DNA of 7,372 nucleotides, taken from the NCBI GenBank assembly GCA_001804205.1, contig MHFM01000070.1, positions 16,145 to 23,516 on the forward strand, given 5' to 3'. Within the stretch, counting starts at the first letter, position 1, and every line of letters starts with the position of its first letter. Below, one piece after another: positions 5,871 to 7,372 of the stretch. Origin of the DNA: Omnitrophica bacterium RIFCSPLOWO2_01_FULL_45_10b. GTDB taxonomy: Bacteria; Omnitrophota; Omnitrophia; Omnitrophales; Danuiimicrobiaceae. The notes below the pieces were generated by a model, which was not told where the DNA came from, did no database searches, and saw only the letters and a list, made by a program, of their open reading frames with translations. A program made the translations under genes and the position numbers.

Positions 5871-7298
5871 TTAAACTTTTTGGGTTTTGGACAGAAGATC
5901 TTGGTGGTTTTTTGCTATCTGGGAGAGGGGGTGACTTGGATATCGTGCTAAAAAGTCCTGATAAAACGCTGCGGCCCGCTCCCGATCTCGTAAACGATTC
6001 TCTGCAATTAAAGCCTTCAGAAAAAGCCACCTTCCCTTTCTTTCTTCAACGGTTTCATTCTGTAATTCTTGGTCCACACTAGCCATGAATTGATTCCAAT
6101 CCTTTTTTTGAGTATAAGCTGAAAACATGAATTTCTTGGCGTATGCGGCCATTTTTGAATTTGGCCGTTCTTTCATTATTCTCTTATAACGAGCAATTGC
6201 TTCATCTAAAACTTTTTTGGACATCTCTACTTCGCCAACTTTCCGATAGTGGAGAAACCGCACCAAAGGAACTTGCAGCGCCGCGGCGGTATCTGAATAA
6301 TTTGATTCGATCTCGCGATACATCTTCTCAGCTTCGTCCCACAATCCTTCATCTTGATAGGACTTGCCAATCAACAATTTAAGATCCGCTGTGCTGGACG
6401 GTTCTTTTTGGAAATACTCCGTCATTGCTTTTTCAAACCACTCGCGGCTCTTTTTAAACTCCTTCCTTGCCTGATGAAGAAGCCCAATATGAATGGTTGT
6501 TCTTCCTGCGACTGAATGCTGAGCATACCGCTTAAAGAAATTCTCATAATCCAAGAAGGCTTGATCAAAATCCTGCTGTTTTATAGAAATATCAGCTATG
6601 GTAAGAAGAGCTAATGGTGCATAGGGGCTTTTGGGAAACTGCTCGACCAATGAGTTCCATTCTGTCCTGGCCTTGTTCTGATTTCCTTGAGCTAAATGAA
6701 CCATCGCAAGCGAATTTCGAATGCTGGCCGAAGCTTCGATAGGCCCAACTTCTCGAAGCGTTTCTTCAAAATGCTCCACTGCCCGTTCATAAGCTTCATT
6801 TTGTTTTAAAACATTCTTAGCCTGCTTATAGTGAAGCAATATATAAAGCGGGGTGTATAAGCCCTTTGCTGAAAGTGGATGATATTCCGTTGTCTCCCAA
6901 TAAGCTTCCTCAGCTTTTTGCCAAAGACCATCGGTTTCATAGATCCGGCCAATCTTAAAACGTGCCTCCGGGGCCCATTCACCATTTCCTGTAAAATTCT
7001 GAATCACTTTTTGAAGCGCTAACCTAGCACCGTCAAAGTCTTTTTGTTTAATTCGGAGGTCAGAAATCGTGAATAAACTTTCGGCTCCCTGTTGCGTTGT
7101 GGGATATTTTTCAGCAACGTTTTCAAAGGCGGGGATAGCAGGCTCCAGGGCCTTCTTTGGATCCGCTTCAATAGAGGCCGCATTAATAGCCTTCAAAGTC
7201 TTGTTGGCATGATAGAAAGCCTTCTCAGCCAGGTAATTTTCCCGGCATCCGGTAACCAGAAAAGCGAGCAATACAATCAGAATTGGAAAGCGCTTCAT
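5871..7298 (-). CDS. TPR-repeat outer-membrane-type lipoprotein
   Basis: This 475-residue protein begins with a lipoprotein signal: KR, a hydrophobic run, and the lipobox VTGC with C18 as the lipidated residue. Arginine at +2 gives no inner-membrane retention signal, so a periplasm-facing outer-membrane location is likely. The rest is a helical solenoid of TPR units (about 55-470), many with the pattern YP..p.a..A....i....kdf..A, as in YbgF/BamD-like scaffolds. Residues about 61-157 are repeated at about 217-351, with an extra unit of about 38 residues in the second copy. GAGGA lies about ten bases upstream of the ATG, inside the preceding gene. Its start overlaps the stop of the PEP-CTERM gene by four bases (ATGA), so translation is probably coupled. 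It may assemble surface or envelope complexes with that protein; its exact function is unknown. TPR proteins also occur in exosortase loci (PrsT), but the lipobox form here need not be the same family. Confidence 0.88.
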   Translation of the reverse strand: MKRFPILIVLLAFLVTGCRENYLAEKAFYHANKTLKAINAASIEADPKKALEPAIPAFENVAEKYPTTQQGAESLFTISDLRIKQKDFDGARLALQKVIQNFTGNGEWAPEARFKIGRIYETDGLWQKAEEAYWETTEYHPLSAKGLYTPLYILLHYKQAKNVLKQNEAYERAVEHFEETLREVGPIEASASIRNSLAMVHLAQGNQNKARTEWNSLVEQFPKSPYAPLALLTIADISIKQQDFDQAFLDYENFFKRYAQHSVAGRTTIHIGLLHQARKEFKKSREWFEKAMTEYFQKEPSSTADLKLLIGKSYQDEGLWDEAEKMYREIESNYSDTAAALQVPLVRFLHYRKVGEVEMSKKVLDEAIARYKRIMKERPNSKMAAYAKKFMFSAYTQKKDWNQFMASVDQELQNETVEERKGRWLFLKALIAENRLRDRERAAAFYQDFLARYPSHPLSQIAKNHQDLLSKTQKV

Positions 7299-7372
7299 GA
7301 ATGACGTTTCCTCAAAAACGGAATTAAAAGGCCCAAGCCCATCAATAAAAACGTTGAAGGCTCAGGATGGTG
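7295..7372 (-). CDS. PEP-CTERM sorting-domain protein (C-terminal 25 residues, partial)
   Basis: The minus strand from the right edge encodes HHPEPSTFLLMG followed by LGLLIPF and LRKRHS, then TGA. This is the full tripartite PEP-CTERM signal: PEP motif, a hydrophobic stretch of about 14 residues, and a basic RKR tail. Exosortase (EpsH/XrtA type) cuts near the PEP motif to release or anchor exported proteins at the outer surface. The main body lies outside the window, so its function cannot be read. Its stop overlaps the TPR lipoprotein ATG as ATGA, which places the two in one transcript. The frame is unbroken to the edge. Confidence 0.85.
   Translation of the reverse strand, partial: HHPEPSTFLLMGLGLLIPFLRKRHS

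Overview
This window reads as the chromosome of a Gram-negative, diderm bacterium of moderate, AT-leaning base composition. It codes for a lipoprotein with a clean lipobox and for a PEP-CTERM (exosortase-sorted) protein, both of which imply an outer membrane. It also carries an NtrB/NtrC-type pair with a PocR-domain partner. An uncultivated lineage such as Omnitrophota, or another PEP-CTERM-rich phylum, would fit, but the sequence alone does not prove a phylum.

Left part (1-1836), lipoylation and pyruvate oxidation. The N-terminal third of a homodimeric-type pyruvate dehydrogenase E1 (aceE) runs off the left edge on the minus strand. It is transcribed divergently from a lipoate-protein ligase/octanoyltransferase family gene on the plus strand. 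The 229-base spacer holds a good sigma-70-type promoter for aceE (TTGACC-17-TATAGA) and three successive small dyads about 16 bp apart. Near the ligase gene it holds either an extended -10 promoter or an eight-codon mini-cistron with its own Shine-Dalgarno that overlaps the ligase ATG. The pairing makes sense: the ligase would attach lipoyl or octanoyl groups to the E2 partner of this E1.

Middle part (1861-5735), a minus-strand signalling cluster. In transcription order it is a soluble GAF histidine kinase, an NtrC-type response regulator (receiver, AAA+, Fis helix-turn-helix) and a PocR-GAF sensory protein with no output domain. A strong promoter (TTGACC-16-TGG-TATACT) lies inside the 5' end of the longest kinase reading frame, so the true kinase start must be further downstream; I place it at 5581. 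The regulator has GAFTSA in place of the canonical sigma-54 contact motif GAFTGA.

Right part (5871-7372), cell-surface genes on the minus strand. The last 25 codons of a PEP-CTERM protein (PEP motif, hydrophobic stretch, RKR tail) overlap by 4 bases (ATGA) the start of a 475-residue TPR lipoprotein with a long internal duplication. A PEP-CTERM/TPR unit next to a GAF kinase and an NtrC-like regulator recalls the PrsK/PrsR plus TPR genes known near exosortase loci. This is a plausible but unproven candidate for a regulatory and surface-sorting module with a PocR protein as an added sensor.

No tRNA, rRNA, CRISPR array, insertion sequence or clear intrinsic terminator was seen. No gene-free stretch exceeds 300 bases.
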